DNA of 64,000 nucleotides from the NCBI GenBank assembly GCA_016792805.1, contig JAEUHX010000063.1, forward strand, positions 1-64,000. Reading direction: 5' to 3'. Origin of the DNA: Planctomycetota bacterium. Its GTDB lineage: Bacteria; Planctomycetota; UBA1135; JACQFD01. Positions 16,841-25,685 of this stretch are shown in pieces (the stretch's first letter is position 1; every line of letters begins with the position of its first letter). The notes beneath the pieces are model-generated. The model was given only the letters and a program-made list of their open reading frames with translations, searched no databases and was not told the origin of the DNA. A program made the position numbers and the translations under genes.

Positions 16841-17350
16841 GTGCCTTCGCGCTGGATTCTCGCCGGACGCCTCCTCTCCGCAGCCCTGCTGGCCGCAAGC
16901 GCAGCCCTCGGTTGGACACGTTACTTTTCCGAAGCGGGAGCGCTGACACACGTTCGAACCTGGGACCATGCGGCCCGCGCGCGTTTCTTCGAGCGCTGCC
17001 GGCCAGTCGTGCCGCGCGGCGCGGCTATGCTCGCGCTCACCGAGTGCGTACCCGCACCGGATTTCGATTATTGGTTTGGGATCCCGCGTCCGGTGAAGGT
17101 GCTCGCGCGGGTGACGGCCGCGACGCTCGCCGACCTGGCGCGCGAAGGAACGACTGTCACCAAAGAGGAGCTGACGCAAGCGCTCGCGACGCGCGGAGCG
17201 CTCCTCACCGATACAACGCTCGAGGACGGTCTCCAATTCGCGGAATTTGTGATCATTGCAGATCTCGCCGAATCGGCTCCCGCACTCTCGGGGTTTGAGC
17301 AGATCCTTACAGAAGAATCGCGCGCTCTCTGGCGCCGAAAACCGAGATGA
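16841..17350 (+). CDS. Hypothetical protein with N-terminal membrane anchor
   Basis: This 169-residue protein is not recognised. It has one hydrophobic N-terminal segment (about residues 6-24, ending SAALGW), which may be an uncleaved anchor, followed by a soluble region of about 140 residues with a DFDYWFGIP aromatic patch and a helical C-terminal half. It starts with GTG and its stop overlaps the next start (ATGA at 17347), so it is translationally coupled to the GT-C-like membrane protein and probably works with it. Confidence 0.7.
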   Translation: MPSRWILAGRLLSAALLAASAALGWTRYFSEAGALTHVRTWDHAARARFFERCRPVVPRGAAMLALTECVPAPDFDYWFGIPRPVKVLARVTAATLADLAREGTTVTKEELTQALATRGALLTDTTLEDGLQFAEFVIIADLAESAPALSGFEQILTEESRALWRRKPR

Positions 17351-18672
17351 CCGCCGTCGCACTTGCGGCGGCGCTCCTGCTCTTGCTGGCGGGAGGAGCA
17401 GGGCTGAGGTCGATCCTTCGTGCCCCGGCCGCCCACGCCCTCGATGGGTTCCCCGCGTGGCTTGTGCTCGGGATTGCCGTCGCCGGCAGCGTCGGTGCCC
17501 TGGCGACGCTGGCGGGGGTTTCTGCGCCGACTGGAGCCGCGGCCGCACTCGCCCTCTGCGCCGCCGCGGGAATTGTCCTTCGCGTGCGGCGAACGGCGCC
17601 AACCGATCCCGTCCCCTGGTCGCCGGCAGATTTGTGGATTTTCGGCGGCACCATGCTCGCATTTGTGATTATCATGGATCGGGCGATGTCCTTGCCCATG
17701 TCCCATGGCGACGAGGTGACGGTCTGGGGCTACAAGGCGCGGGCCGCGGCGGATCTCGGCCGCGTTTCTCCCCGCGATTGGTCGCTCTCCGACACGCGCG
17801 GCCCCGCCTACCCTCCGGCGCTCCCCATGGCGGCCGCGATCGCAGCAGTCTTTCTCGCGGGTGCGGAAGCCGAAATGGCCCGGCTCCTAGGTGCGCTGGG
17901 ATTTGTGGCATTCGCCTGGTCCTGCGCGGCGCAGCTCCGCGCGCTCTCCTCCGCATGGGCGCGAGTCATGGCGGCTCTTGGAATCGCGAGCCTTCCGATC
18001 GTTCTCACCGAGGCTCCCGCATTCATGGCCGACCTGACGTTCGCGGCGGCGCTCTCGGTCGCGCTCCGCTCGGTGACCGAACGGCCCGGCACCGCGGAAT
18101 CGGCGGCGCTCGCCTCAGCGCTCGCGTGCATCAAGATCGAAGGTACTCCGATGGGCGGGCTGCTCGTGGTCGCCAGCGCCGCGATGGCAGATCCGGGCGC
18201 TCGCCTGCGCGCCTTCGTCCGGAGCTCCGCCCTCACGGCTGCCCTAGTGATCCCTTGGGCGGTCGTGGCCGCTCGCGACGGAGCGCTTGGCGCCACCGCA
18301 GGAGGGCTCGAGTCGCCGAGCCTCGTCCTGGTCGGCGAGCGCCTCGGCACCACCGCCGCGGCAGTCGCCGCTCGCGGCGCGCAGCTCGAACTCTTTGGCC
18401 TGCTTCTCCCTGCGCTCGTGCTCCTCGCTCTCTCGGGCTCGGCTGGCCGCCCCATTCACCCCGGACGCGCGCTCCTCCTCGCCGGGCTCGCCGTCTTTGG
18501 TCAACTTCTACCCCTGGCCATCGCGCCGCAGTTCGACTGGCAGCTCCGAGCTGCGGCTCCCCGAGCCGCCCTTCACCTCGTACCAGCCCTCCTGACCGCC
18601 GCCGGCGCTGTGTGGGCCCTCCGCGCCCGCAAGTCTCCTGCTCTGCTTGACCCCGCCCGCGGTGCTCCCTAA
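17347..18672 (+). CDS. GT-C-like multi-pass membrane glycosyltransferase (putative)
   Basis: The 441-residue protein is highly hydrophobic, with about 10-11 predicted membrane segments. Between the early segments lies a loop reading MSHGDEVTVWGYKARAA followed by DTRGPAYPPALP. This arrangement (an acidic Asp-Glu after a helix, then a YPP motif) is typical of GT-C polyprenyl-phosphate-sugar glycosyltransferases such as ArnT/PMT-like proteins. The second half alternates helices with short GC-rich loops and ends in a basic tail. It is coupled by a four-base overlap to the anchored protein before it. The acceptor is unknown; lipid or protein glycosylation at the outer face of the inner membrane is inferred. 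Confidence 0.6.
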   Translation: MTAVALAAALLLLLAGGAGLRSILRAPAAHALDGFPAWLVLGIAVAGSVGALATLAGVSAPTGAAAALALCAAAGIVLRVRRTAPTDPVPWSPADLWIFGGTMLAFVIIMDRAMSLPMSHGDEVTVWGYKARAAADLGRVSPRDWSLSDTRGPAYPPALPMAAAIAAVFLAGAEAEMARLLGALGFVAFAWSCAAQLRALSSAWARVMAALGIASLPIVLTEAPAFMADLTFAAALSVALRSVTERPGTAESAALASALACIKIEGTPMGGLLVVASAAMADPGARLRAFVRSSALTAALVIPWAVVAARDGALGATAGGLESPSLVLVGERLGTTAAAVAARGAQLELFGLLLPALVLLALSGSAGRPIHPGRALLLAGLAVFGQLLPLAIAPQFDWQLRAAAPRAALHLVPALLTAAGAVWALRARKSPALLDPARGAP

Positions 18673-18824
18673 CGTCTTCGCCCCCATTCGCATGCGGCAT
18701 CGATCCTCCACACGGTGCGTGCCGGCTCTCGGAGCCCACGCGCCGCTGATTGCCTTGGATCCGATCGAGACTCCGCAGTGGGCAGCTTCCGTCACCTCCT
18801 TCTCCGCCTTCGGAGAGACGCTCG

Positions 18825-20363
18825 ATGTCCGAGTCCGCCTCCTCTGCCGTGACTGAACCCTTCGTCTTCAGCTTCGATCTCACCTCGGAGCCCCTGGTTC
18901 TCGAAGGTCTCCAGCGTCTGCGCGCAGAAGTGCAGAGCGGTTCCCGTGCGCGCGACCAGTTCCGAAATGTGGTGGAGTCGATTCCGGATGAAGCGGGCGA
19001 GCGGGCCATTCGCCGCGGCATCGGCTATTGGCTCCTCGGCCGCAACGCCGATGCCCTCGAGACTCTAAAGGGCTCGAAGTCAACGATGTCGGAATATGTT
19101 CGGGCGCGCGCGCTCCTCGGCATGGGCAGCTATGACGCCGCCCGCGAGATTTTTGAACAGCTCACCCATGAGGACGGCGTCGGACCCGCCTCACGATTCG
19201 GCCTTCTGGAATGCCACATGAACGCCGGCAACTTCGACGCCTTCGCGAAGGCGCTGAAGTCGCTGCCGAAGTCGCTCCAGGAGACGGCCGATGCTCACTA
19301 TTATCATGGCCGCCTCGCGGAAGAGGGCGGCGACCACGAGGGTGCGATTGAGCGCTACCGCCGTGCGCTTGAGATCCATCCCGAGCATCGCCACACACTC
19401 TTCCGACTCGCCTACGTGCTCGACCTCCGCGGCATGGACGATGAGGCCGTTCGCACCTATGAGCAGCTGACGAAGCTGCCCCCTGTCGACGTGGCGACAG
19501 TGATGAACCTCGGTCTTCTGTATGAGGACCGCGGCGAGTATCAGCGGGCGATCGCGTGCTACGACGCGGTGTTGAAGAGCGATCCCACCAATTCGCGCGC
19601 GCGCCTCTACCGCGCCGACGCCGATGCGTCGCTGCGGATGTACTACGACGAGACGCAGGAGCGCCGCGACGACAAGCTCCAGCAGACGCTGCGCATTCCG
19701 ATTACTGATTTTGAACTTTCGGTTCGGGCGCGCAATTGCCTGACGAAGATGAACATCAAGTCACTCGGCGACTTGGTGCGCAAGACGGAAGCCGAGCTGC
19801 TTTCTTACAAAAACTTCGGCGAGACGTCGCTCAACGAGATCAAGGCGATTCTCGGATCGAAGAATCTCCGCCTCGGAATGCTCCCGCCGGAACGCCAGGC
19901 GCCCGCGCCCGAGACGACGGAGCTGGTCGGGAGCGAGATCCTCTCGAAGCCGATCCACGAACTCGATCTTTCTGTAAGAAGCCGCCGCACGGTCGACGCC
20001 CTCAATATTCGCTCGGTGGGCGATTTGCTTCAGCACACAGCGGAGGAGCTTCTGGCGATGCCGAATTTCGGCCAGACCTCGCTCAACGAGATCCGCATGA
20101 AGCTGCGTACGCTCGGAGTCGACCTGCGCGATTCCAAGGGCGGCGGCATCCCCGGGCTCGACATCGGGCTTGGCCCCGACCTGAAGCCTGTGGGCGATGA
20201 CGGCCTGCTCGGCGCCGACGACCTCGACGAGGACGACCTCGACGAGGATGGCCTCGAGGATGAAGAGCTCAACGATGCCGAGGAAGAAGTGACTGATTCG
20301 GCCGAGGGCGGAGCGGGCGCCCCGGGCGAGGACTCTCCCGACTCCGACGACCAAGAAGAGTAA
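18825..20363 (+). CDS. TPR protein with two RNA-polymerase-alpha C-terminal-like domains
   Basis: The 512-residue protein has tetratricopeptide repeats over about 60-285, then two copies of the helix-hairpin-helix domain of the RNA polymerase alpha C-terminus (about 289-350 and 375-435), and a very acidic tail from about 453. In both copies the DNA/sigma-contact arginine (E. coli Arg265) is kept in LSVRAR and LSVRSR, and NFG-x-TSLNEI matches NLGKKSLTEI. Only the first copy keeps the equivalent of Asn268. ATG at 18825 follows GGAGAG at 18811-18816 at good spacing. Such TPR/alpha-CTD proteins are annotated in planctomycetes. A role as a transcription adaptor is inferred. ruvA follows 30 bases later. 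Confidence 0.85.
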   Translation: MSESASSAVTEPFVFSFDLTSEPLVLEGLQRLRAEVQSGSRARDQFRNVVESIPDEAGERAIRRGIGYWLLGRNADALETLKGSKSTMSEYVRARALLGMGSYDAAREIFEQLTHEDGVGPASRFGLLECHMNAGNFDAFAKALKSLPKSLQETADAHYYHGRLAEEGGDHEGAIERYRRALEIHPEHRHTLFRLAYVLDLRGMDDEAVRTYEQLTKLPPVDVATVMNLGLLYEDRGEYQRAIACYDAVLKSDPTNSRARLYRADADASLRMYYDETQERRDDKLQQTLRIPITDFELSVRARNCLTKMNIKSLGDLVRKTEAELLSYKNFGETSLNEIKAILGSKNLRLGMLPPERQAPAPETTELVGSEILSKPIHELDLSVRSRRTVDALNIRSVGDLLQHTAEELLAMPNFGQTSLNEIRMKLRTLGVDLRDSKGGGIPGLDIGLGPDLKPVGDDGLLGADDLDEDDLDEDGLEDEELNDAEEEVTDSAEGGAGAPGEDSPDSDDQEE

Positions 20364-20393
20364 CGGCGGTTCCGGCGGACTAGTTGCCCTCGG

Positions 20394-20975
20394 ATGTATG
20401 ACTTTCTCGAGGGAATTGTCGCGGAGGTTCAACCCGGCCGTGTCACCCTGAACGTTCAGGGCGTCGGGTATTTGATCCTGGTTTCGGGTTCGACGGCGGC
20501 ACGATTTGCGCCCGGCGCGTCGAAGGCCCGCATCTGGACCCACCTCGTCGTCTCCGACGACGATTTGAGGCTTTTCGGTTTCGCCGACCGCACCGAGCGC
20601 GAACTCTTCCGGCTCTTGATCAGTGTGAACGGCGTCGGGCCATCGACTGGGCTGGCCCTTCTGACGGGGATGGCTCCCGCCGAAGTTGCGCGCGCGCTCG
20701 CTTCGGGCGATGAGGCGACGCTGCGGAGCGTGAAGGGCATCGGCGCCAAGACTGCGACGCGCCTCGTCCTCGAGCTCAAGGAGTCGGCGGCTAAGCTGGG
20801 CATCACCGATCGAGTCACGCCGGCGGCACGCGACGCCGTCGACGCGCTCGTCGGACTTGGATTCGCGCGGCTTGAGGCCGACCGGGCGGTGGCCGCCGCT
20901 CGAGGCAAGCTCGGCGAAACCGCCGACACCGAGGCGCTTGTGCGCGCAGCCCTCGCGAGCGACCGCCGCCGCTAG
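20394..20975 (+). CDS. ruvA: Holliday junction DNA helicase subunit RuvA
   Basis: The 193-residue protein has the three RuvA domains. Domain I is the OB fold (MYDFLEGIVAEV to about 65). Domain II has tandem helix-hairpin-helix motifs: ISVNGVGPSTGLALLTGM near 78 and LRSVKGIGAKTATRLVLELK near 108. Domain III is C-terminal and contacts RuvB (DAVDALVGLGF near 145). It binds four-way junctions as a tetramer and loads RuvB during recombination repair. ruvB and ruvC are not in this window. ATG at 20394 gives the standard N-terminus, and the gene is in tandem with the TPR/alpha-CTD gene upstream. Confidence 0.95.
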   Translation: MYDFLEGIVAEVQPGRVTLNVQGVGYLILVSGSTAARFAPGASKARIWTHLVVSDDDLRLFGFADRTERELFRLLISVNGVGPSTGLALLTGMAPAEVARALASGDEATLRSVKGIGAKTATRLVLELKESAAKLGITDRVTPAARDAVDALVGLGFARLEADRAVAAARGKLGETADTEALVRAALASDRRR

Positions 20976-21177
20976 CGGCACCGGCTCTCAAGCTCTGCCC
21001 CGGCGCCGGCCGAATCGGCGCCCATGCGGGAGTATTTTCTTCGGCGCTACGCCGAGCTGCAGCGGATCTACGCCTCGAATCGGTAGGACTCCGGGCGGGA
21101 GTTTCGAGGCCGATAGTCGATTCCTGGAGCCGATTGCGGCGCGCAACAGGCGCCGCAGGGGCTGCTATTCTCCCGCG

Positions 21178-22551
21178 ATGGATCCGATCCTCCTTCGTGC
21201 GTTCGCAGGGGCGCTGGCGGCTCTCGCAATCGGGCCCCTCTCGCCGGCCCAGGCCGCCGACCAGGGGCCAGCCGCTCAACCGGCGCCAGCCGCACCGACG
21301 CCTCAGGAGGCCTCCCTCGAATCGTTGCTCGCGCTGGCGCGGGAGCGCGCGGCCAAATCGCGCGTGGAGGCGGCGGCGCGGCTGCGCATTCTCATCGCGG
21401 CGCTCGGGCTTCCGTTCGAGGAGAACTCCAATCAAATCCGCAAGACGATCCAGGAGATCCTCGAGTCGGGCGACCTCTCCACGGCGCCGCTTATCGAAGC
21501 GCTTCACGAGCCGGAGGGGTCGCCGAAGGGCTCCAACGCCGCGCGCGCGCTCGCGGACTCGAAGGCCGGAAATGTGGTGGAGGAGCTCGAAGCCACTTTA
21601 CAAAAACAGCCAATGCCGTGGTTTCGTGCGCGCGCGGCGTGGATCCTCGGACGGCAGCCGGGCGGGAGAAGCACGCGGCTCGCAATCAAGCTGCTCGACG
21701 ACTCGGAAGCCAATGTCGCCCAGCAGGCCGCCCTGTCGCTCGGGAAGCTCAAGGCCCACGAGGCCGTGCAGCCGCTGCTCTCCAAGCTTCCGTCTGCGCC
21801 GCCCACGGTCGGCCGAGCGCTTCTCACGGCGTTAGCACAAATCGGAGAACTGAAGGATCCGAAGGTTACTTCCGCAGCCATCGCGTTCCTCGAGACGCCG
21901 GCCTCCAGCGAGGCCCTCGGCGCCGCTGCGGAGGTCTTGGAGGCGCTGCGAAAAACGGAGCCGGCCCGGGCCAAGGAGCTGCTGGTTCCAGGCTTGAAGG
22001 CGATTCAACGTCCCGGAGCACCGGCGGAGGCCGCAGAGGCATTTCTGAGGGCGTCCCGGCAGGTCCTCAATTCTGCAGACCGCGAAGCCATCGCGATCCT
22101 CAAGAAAATCCTCGCCGACTCCCCAGACTTCCCGGTGAAGTCGGCGGCGGCGTTCGCCCTCGACACGGGCAAGGACCCGAGCGGCGCGGCCTTCCTGCTG
22201 AAGCCCGTGAACGAGGCCATCAAGGAGAATCCAGAGAACACCGTGCTGCTCCGCCAGCGCGGGCAGATTCACCTCGAGCTGCATCGGTATCGTGACGGGC
22301 TTCGCGACTATGACGAGGTAAAGCGAATCTCCGCTGCGCGAAAGCTGACCCTCAATGATCCCGAATATTGGGTCGAGTATGCGCGCTGTCAGGCGGCCTT
22401 GAAGACCCTTCAGGCCGCCGCCGACGCATTGCGCCAGGCCGTGAACCTCGGAGCGAAAGCTAAAGATTTCCGAGACTTTGAAGAGTTCACCGACCTGCGC
22501 AAGCAGCCGAAGTTCATTTCACTTTTCGAGACGGACTCCGCCGAAAAGTAA
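21178..22551 (+). CDS. Secreted HEAT-repeat/TPR protein
   Basis: The 457-residue protein starts with a signal peptide (MDPILLRAFAGALAALAIG to about AQA at 26) and an Ala/Pro-rich linker. Residues about 60-330 form HEAT-like helical pairs, for example the WILGRQPGG...LAIKLLDDSE...LSLGKLKAHEAVQPLL stretch. The last third (about 330-450) has TPR-like pairs, including LHRYRDGLRDYDEV and YARCQAALKTLQAAADALRQA. It is probably a periplasmic or surface scaffolding protein; no catalytic motif is visible. The open frame begins upstream within ruvA, but the signal peptide fixes ATG at 21178. Its stop is 5 bases from the convergent acetyltransferase stop. Confidence 0.8.
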   Translation: MDPILLRAFAGALAALAIGPLSPAQAADQGPAAQPAPAAPTPQEASLESLLALARERAAKSRVEAAARLRILIAALGLPFEENSNQIRKTIQEILESGDLSTAPLIEALHEPEGSPKGSNAARALADSKAGNVVEELEATLQKQPMPWFRARAAWILGRQPGGRSTRLAIKLLDDSEANVAQQAALSLGKLKAHEAVQPLLSKLPSAPPTVGRALLTALAQIGELKDPKVTSAAIAFLETPASSEALGAAAEVLEALRKTEPARAKELLVPGLKAIQRPGAPAEAAEAFLRASRQVLNSADREAIAILKKILADSPDFPVKSAAAFALDTGKDPSGAAFLLKPVNEAIKENPENTVLLRQRGQIHLELHRYRDGLRDYDEVKRISAARKLTLNDPEYWVEYARCQAALKTLQAAADALRQAVNLGAKAKDFRDFEEFTDLRKQPKFISLFETDSAEK

Positions 22552-22556
22552 GCGGC

Positions 22557-23108
22557 CTACACATCTCCAAGCAGCGTGTGTCCGAGGGCCATGCGCCCCC
22601 TCACGTATCCGCGGCGCTCGAAGACCCCCATCACGGCATCGTCGCCGTAGACGACATCGGCGCGGATCGCGGTGACTCCGCGCGCCCGCAGCACCTCCTC
22701 GGCCCGCGCCAGCATGGCCGACGCCAGACCACGAGACCGATAGGGAGCTCGAGTATACAAAAGCCGAAGCCACGAAACCTCGCCGCCGAGAATCGGATCG
22801 CTGTGCTCAATTGCAAGCAGAACGGCCGCATCCACATATCCTGCGGGGGCCGTCGCCGTCGCTGGCGCTGCGGGATCCACCAATTCGGAAACCAATAAAA
22901 GCGACCCCTTGCCGCGCATCGAGCGCGAGAGCAGCTCCGCGAGGCGCGATTCCAGCCCCGCGTCGGGATCCATCTCGGAGTACACCTCGGCGAAGCAGGC
23001 GGCGAGCCAGCCGGCATAGAGCGGAACCCGCTCGGGAGAGATGGCAACGATGCGCGCTTTCACCGACGAAGCGTCGGTGCGAATGCCGCGTTCCGCAACG
23101 GCGGCCAT
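22557..23108 (-). CDS. GNAT-family N-acetyltransferase
   Basis: The 183-residue protein fits the GNAT fold. WLRLLYTRAPYRSRGLASAM provides the acetyl-CoA-binding motif A with the R-x-x-G-x-A pattern. A helix with RAEEVLRARGVTAIRADV follows, and GVFERRGYVRGR is the usual C-terminal strand. Residues about 60-90 contain an Ala/Pro/Thr-rich insert (PAAPATATAPAG). The substrate is unknown. I chose ATG at 23108; longer starts overlap the divergent tig gene, and the extra sequence is arginine and serine rich. It is convergent with the HEAT-repeat gene and divergent from tig. Confidence 0.75.
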   Translation of the reverse strand: MAAVAERGIRTDASSVKARIVAISPERVPLYAGWLAACFAEVYSEMDPDAGLESRLAELLSRSMRGKGSLLLVSELVDPAAPATATAPAGYVDAAVLLAIEHSDPILGGEVSWLRLLYTRAPYRSRGLASAMLARAEEVLRARGVTAIRADVVYGDDAVMGVFERRGYVRGRMALGHTLLGDV

Positions 23109-23271
23109 CGCTCCCCGCACGTCGCCCCCTCGGCTCCCGCCGAGGATGCGGCGGAGCTCACCCGCGCCATCCCCCTTTCTTGACCGCTTCGCACCGCGCA
23201 GGAAGAATCCGCGGTTCTCGCTTCCCCCTGCCGCGCTTGAGGCAGGGCCCGTGCCATCCTCCTTGGAACCC

Positions 23272-24555
23272 ATGCAGATCACTGTCGAAACGATCGCCCC
23301 CTGCCGAAAGCGCGTCCGCCTCGTCATTCCGCCGCAGAAGATCCACGAGCAAGTGGAAGGGATGATCCGATCGGCGAGCGCGAACCTCCAGCTCCCGGGC
23401 TTCCGCAAGGGGAAGGTGCCCCGATCGCTCGTCGAGAAGCGCTATGGCACAGCGATTCGACGCGACGTGAAGGAGTCGATGCTCAACGAAGGGTTTCAGC
23501 AGGCCCTGAAAGACAACAATATCACTCCGATCACGACGCCCCAGATCGATCTCGAGCAGATCCCGCTCGACGCTCCTGAAGGAATCAAAATCGACTTTGA
23601 GTTCGACGCCCGCCCGGAGATCGACCCCAAAGGCTACAAGGGGGTCGCGGCGACTGTCGCACCCGTGACGGTTGAACCGAGCGAAATCGACGCTCAGGTC
23701 GCCGAGCTGCGCAAGGGCCGGCGTCGACCGGTGAAGGACGAGGCCGGCATTTCGGTTCCGAAGGAGGGTTTCGCCATTGCGAAAATCCAATTTCTCGAAG
23801 GGAGCAACGTGATCCTCGAGCGCGAGTCACTCCGCGTGATGGCGGGGATGACGTTGGCGGGCGCCGGCGCCGAGGAGTTCGAGGCGAAGCTCCTTGCCTC
23901 GAAGCGCGGCGACACCTTCGACATGCCGCTCACTTATCCCGCCGATTTCGAGGTGGCGTCGGTGGTCGGCAAGCCCGGAACAGCGCGCGTCACAATCCGC
24001 GAGGTCTACTCGCTCGTGAACCCGGAAGATGCCGAGGTTCTGAAGGACCTCGACATCGCCGACATGGAGACTCTCCGCAGCCGCATTGCCGAACACATCA
24101 AGGAGGCCAAGGAGCAGCAGGAGCGGCGCAAGGCGGAGGAAGAAATCCTCACCAAAGTAATGGAGTCGAACCATTTCGAACTCCCCGAGCGCATTATTGA
24201 TGAGCAGCTCGACCAAAGATTGACTCAATACAAAATGCACCTTTCTCAACAGGGGACGGTACCGGCCGAAGAAGTTGACAAGCGCGTCGCCGAGGAGCGG
24301 GCCAAGAATCGGACCGACTTTGAAGAGGGAATGCGCCGCCTATTCGTCCTCGAGGCGATCGCGAAGAAGGAAAAGATCTTCGTGACCGAGGAAGACATGG
24401 GGCGCGAGATCATGTCGATCTCCCAGCGCAACAATGCGAAGCCGGAGGACGTGGTGGACTACTACCGCAATAACGGGCTCCTGCCGGCGCTTCGCATCGA
24501 TATTCTCGAAGCCAAGGTCCGCAACTTCCTGTTCGAGAACGCGCAGAAGAGCTAA
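23272..24555 (+). CDS. tig: Trigger factor chaperone
   Basis: The 427-residue protein is the ribosome-associated trigger factor. Its ribosome-binding domain includes the signature region LQLPGFRKGKVPRSLVEKRYG (about 38-58, containing GFRKGK). The central peptidyl-prolyl isomerase domain spans about 150-240 and carries GDTFDMPLTYPADF. A long helical C-terminal chaperone domain follows. ATG at 23272 gives MQITVETI, the expected first strand. Upstream in-frame sequence is low-complexity and overlaps the divergent acetyltransferase. The order tig-clpP-clpX is the widely conserved protein-quality-control arrangement, here interrupted by a 400-base spacer with a repeat. Confidence 0.95.
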   Translation: MQITVETIAPCRKRVRLVIPPQKIHEQVEGMIRSASANLQLPGFRKGKVPRSLVEKRYGTAIRRDVKESMLNEGFQQALKDNNITPITTPQIDLEQIPLDAPEGIKIDFEFDARPEIDPKGYKGVAATVAPVTVEPSEIDAQVAELRKGRRRPVKDEAGISVPKEGFAIAKIQFLEGSNVILERESLRVMAGMTLAGAGAEEFEAKLLASKRGDTFDMPLTYPADFEVASVVGKPGTARVTIREVYSLVNPEDAEVLKDLDIADMETLRSRIAEHIKEAKEQQERRKAEEEILTKVMESNHFELPERIIDEQLDQRLTQYKMHLSQQGTVPAEEVDKRVAEERAKNRTDFEEGMRRLFVLEAIAKKEKIFVTEEDMGREIMSISQRNNAKPEDVVDYYRNNGLLPALRIDILEAKVRNFLFENAQKS

Positions 24556-24953
24556 CGGCCCGCGGCAGAAGTGCTCCAGGTGCCTGCCCACGCGGCACGC
24601 ACTGCGAGCGAGAGGATCTTTCGCAAGATCCCGAAGGACCGCAGTAGGCGTAGCAAGGAGTTACGCCGAGGCGGTTCGACCATGGGAGATCGCGAAAGCG
24701 CCCCGCGGGTAGCTCGGAGGACTCTTCCGACGGGTAGTTGACAACGCCGTCCCCCAAGGATGTTCTTCCGAGCCGCTCGCCTGCCCTGCGCGCGGTCCGG
24801 GAGGGCGCCGACGACCCCTCGCTTCGGACGGGGTCCTCGAAAGGCCGAAACAGAAGTCGTAATTCCGCGGTCGAGCCCGTGGCGTGAGCCACACCAGCTG
24901 TCCGCGGGCCAGTCGCCAATCCAAACCATTGGGCACACCCGTTGAGGTCCTCG
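24556..24953. repeat. tig-clpP spacer with family III repeat
   Basis: The spacer contains no gene. Bases 24564-24730 resemble the family III element: GGCAGAAGTGCTCC at its start matches the copy at 48383, a GTAGGCGTAGCAAGGAGTTACGCC hairpin lies at about 24648-24668, and CGGGTAGCTCGGAGGACTC ends it. The clean right terminal repeat of other copies is not seen. The last 200 bases should carry the clpP promoter; I cannot pick one confidently. GAGG at 24944-24947 is the ribosome-binding site that supports the clpP ATG at 24954. Confidence 0.45.
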
Positions 24954-25592
24954 ATGAGCCTGATCCAGCCGGTCCAGAACTACGTCATCCCCTTCGTGAT
25001 CGAGAAGACCGGTCGCGGAGAGCGCCAGTACGACATCTACTCGCGTCTTCTGGAGGACCGGATCATCTTCCTTGGAAGTGCAATTAACGACGAGGTCGCC
25101 AACGTCGTCATCGCTCAACTGCTCTTCCTCCAGAAGGACAACCGCAATCAGGACATTGACATCTATATCAATTCTCCGGGCGGATCGGTCACGGCAGGGC
25201 TCGCGATCTACGACACGATGCAGTTCCTCCAGTGCGATGTCCGCACTTGGTGCATTGGGCAAGCCGCCTCGATGGGCGCCGTCCTCCTTGCCGCTGGAAC
25301 GAAGGGCAAGCGCCACGCGCTCGCGCACTCACGCGTGATGATCCACCAGCCCTGGGGCGGCATGCAGGGCACGGCCTCGGACATCGCCATCCAGGCCGAG
25401 GAGATCCTGAAGCTCAAGAAGACCCTCAACGGAATCCTGGCCCGCCACTGCGGCCGGTCCGAGAAGCAGCTCGAGGTCGATACCGACCGCGACAAGTTCC
25501 TCTCCGGCTTCGAGGCCAAGGAGTACGGGCTCGTCGACGAGGTCGTCGAGGCTCCGATCAAGGCGCCGGCGGCGGCGGCGGCAGGCGCCTAA
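24954..25592 (+). CDS. clpP: ATP-dependent Clp protease proteolytic subunit
   Basis: The 212-residue serine protease forms the ClpP barrel that degrades proteins delivered by ClpX. The catalytic triad is visible: S106 in GQAASMGAV, H131 in VMIHQPWGG and D178 in DTDRDKF. The handle helix region and the SPGGSVTAG oxyanion segment are intact. The C-terminus carries an Ala-rich extension (KAPAAAAAGA). ATG at 24954 follows a GAGG Shine-Dalgarno at six-base spacing; an in-frame TTG at 24942 is the alternative. A terminator-like hairpin separates it from clpX. Confidence 0.96.
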   Translation: MSLIQPVQNYVIPFVIEKTGRGERQYDIYSRLLEDRIIFLGSAINDEVANVVIAQLLFLQKDNRNQDIDIYINSPGGSVTAGLAIYDTMQFLQCDVRTWCIGQAASMGAVLLAAGTKGKRHALAHSRVMIHQPWGGMQGTASDIAIQAEEILKLKKTLNGILARHCGRSEKQLEVDTDRDKFLSGFEAKEYGLVDEVVEAPIKAPAAAAAGA

Positions 25593-25633
25593 GAGGGCTC
25601 CACCCCGACAACGCCCGACGTTTTCACCCACTG

Positions 25634-25673
25634 GGGGCGGATCGCCTGTCGAGGCGAGCCGCCCCTTGCGTTT
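25634..25673 (+). terminator. Intrinsic terminator or attenuator between clpP and clpX
   Basis: GGGGCGG, then TCGCCT, a four-base loop and the complements AGGCGA and GCCGCCCC form a long stem at 25634-25665. It is followed by TTGCGTTT, a weak T-rich tail. It ends only 12 bases before the clpX start codon, so it may also control clpX readthrough or translation. Confidence 0.6.
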
Positions 25674-25685
25674 ACAGTAGAAGCA

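Noticed and set aside
21024..21086. Possible 20-residue peptide gene between ruvA and the HEAT-repeat gene
   Set aside because: It is too short to support, with no ribosome-binding site or conservation evidence.
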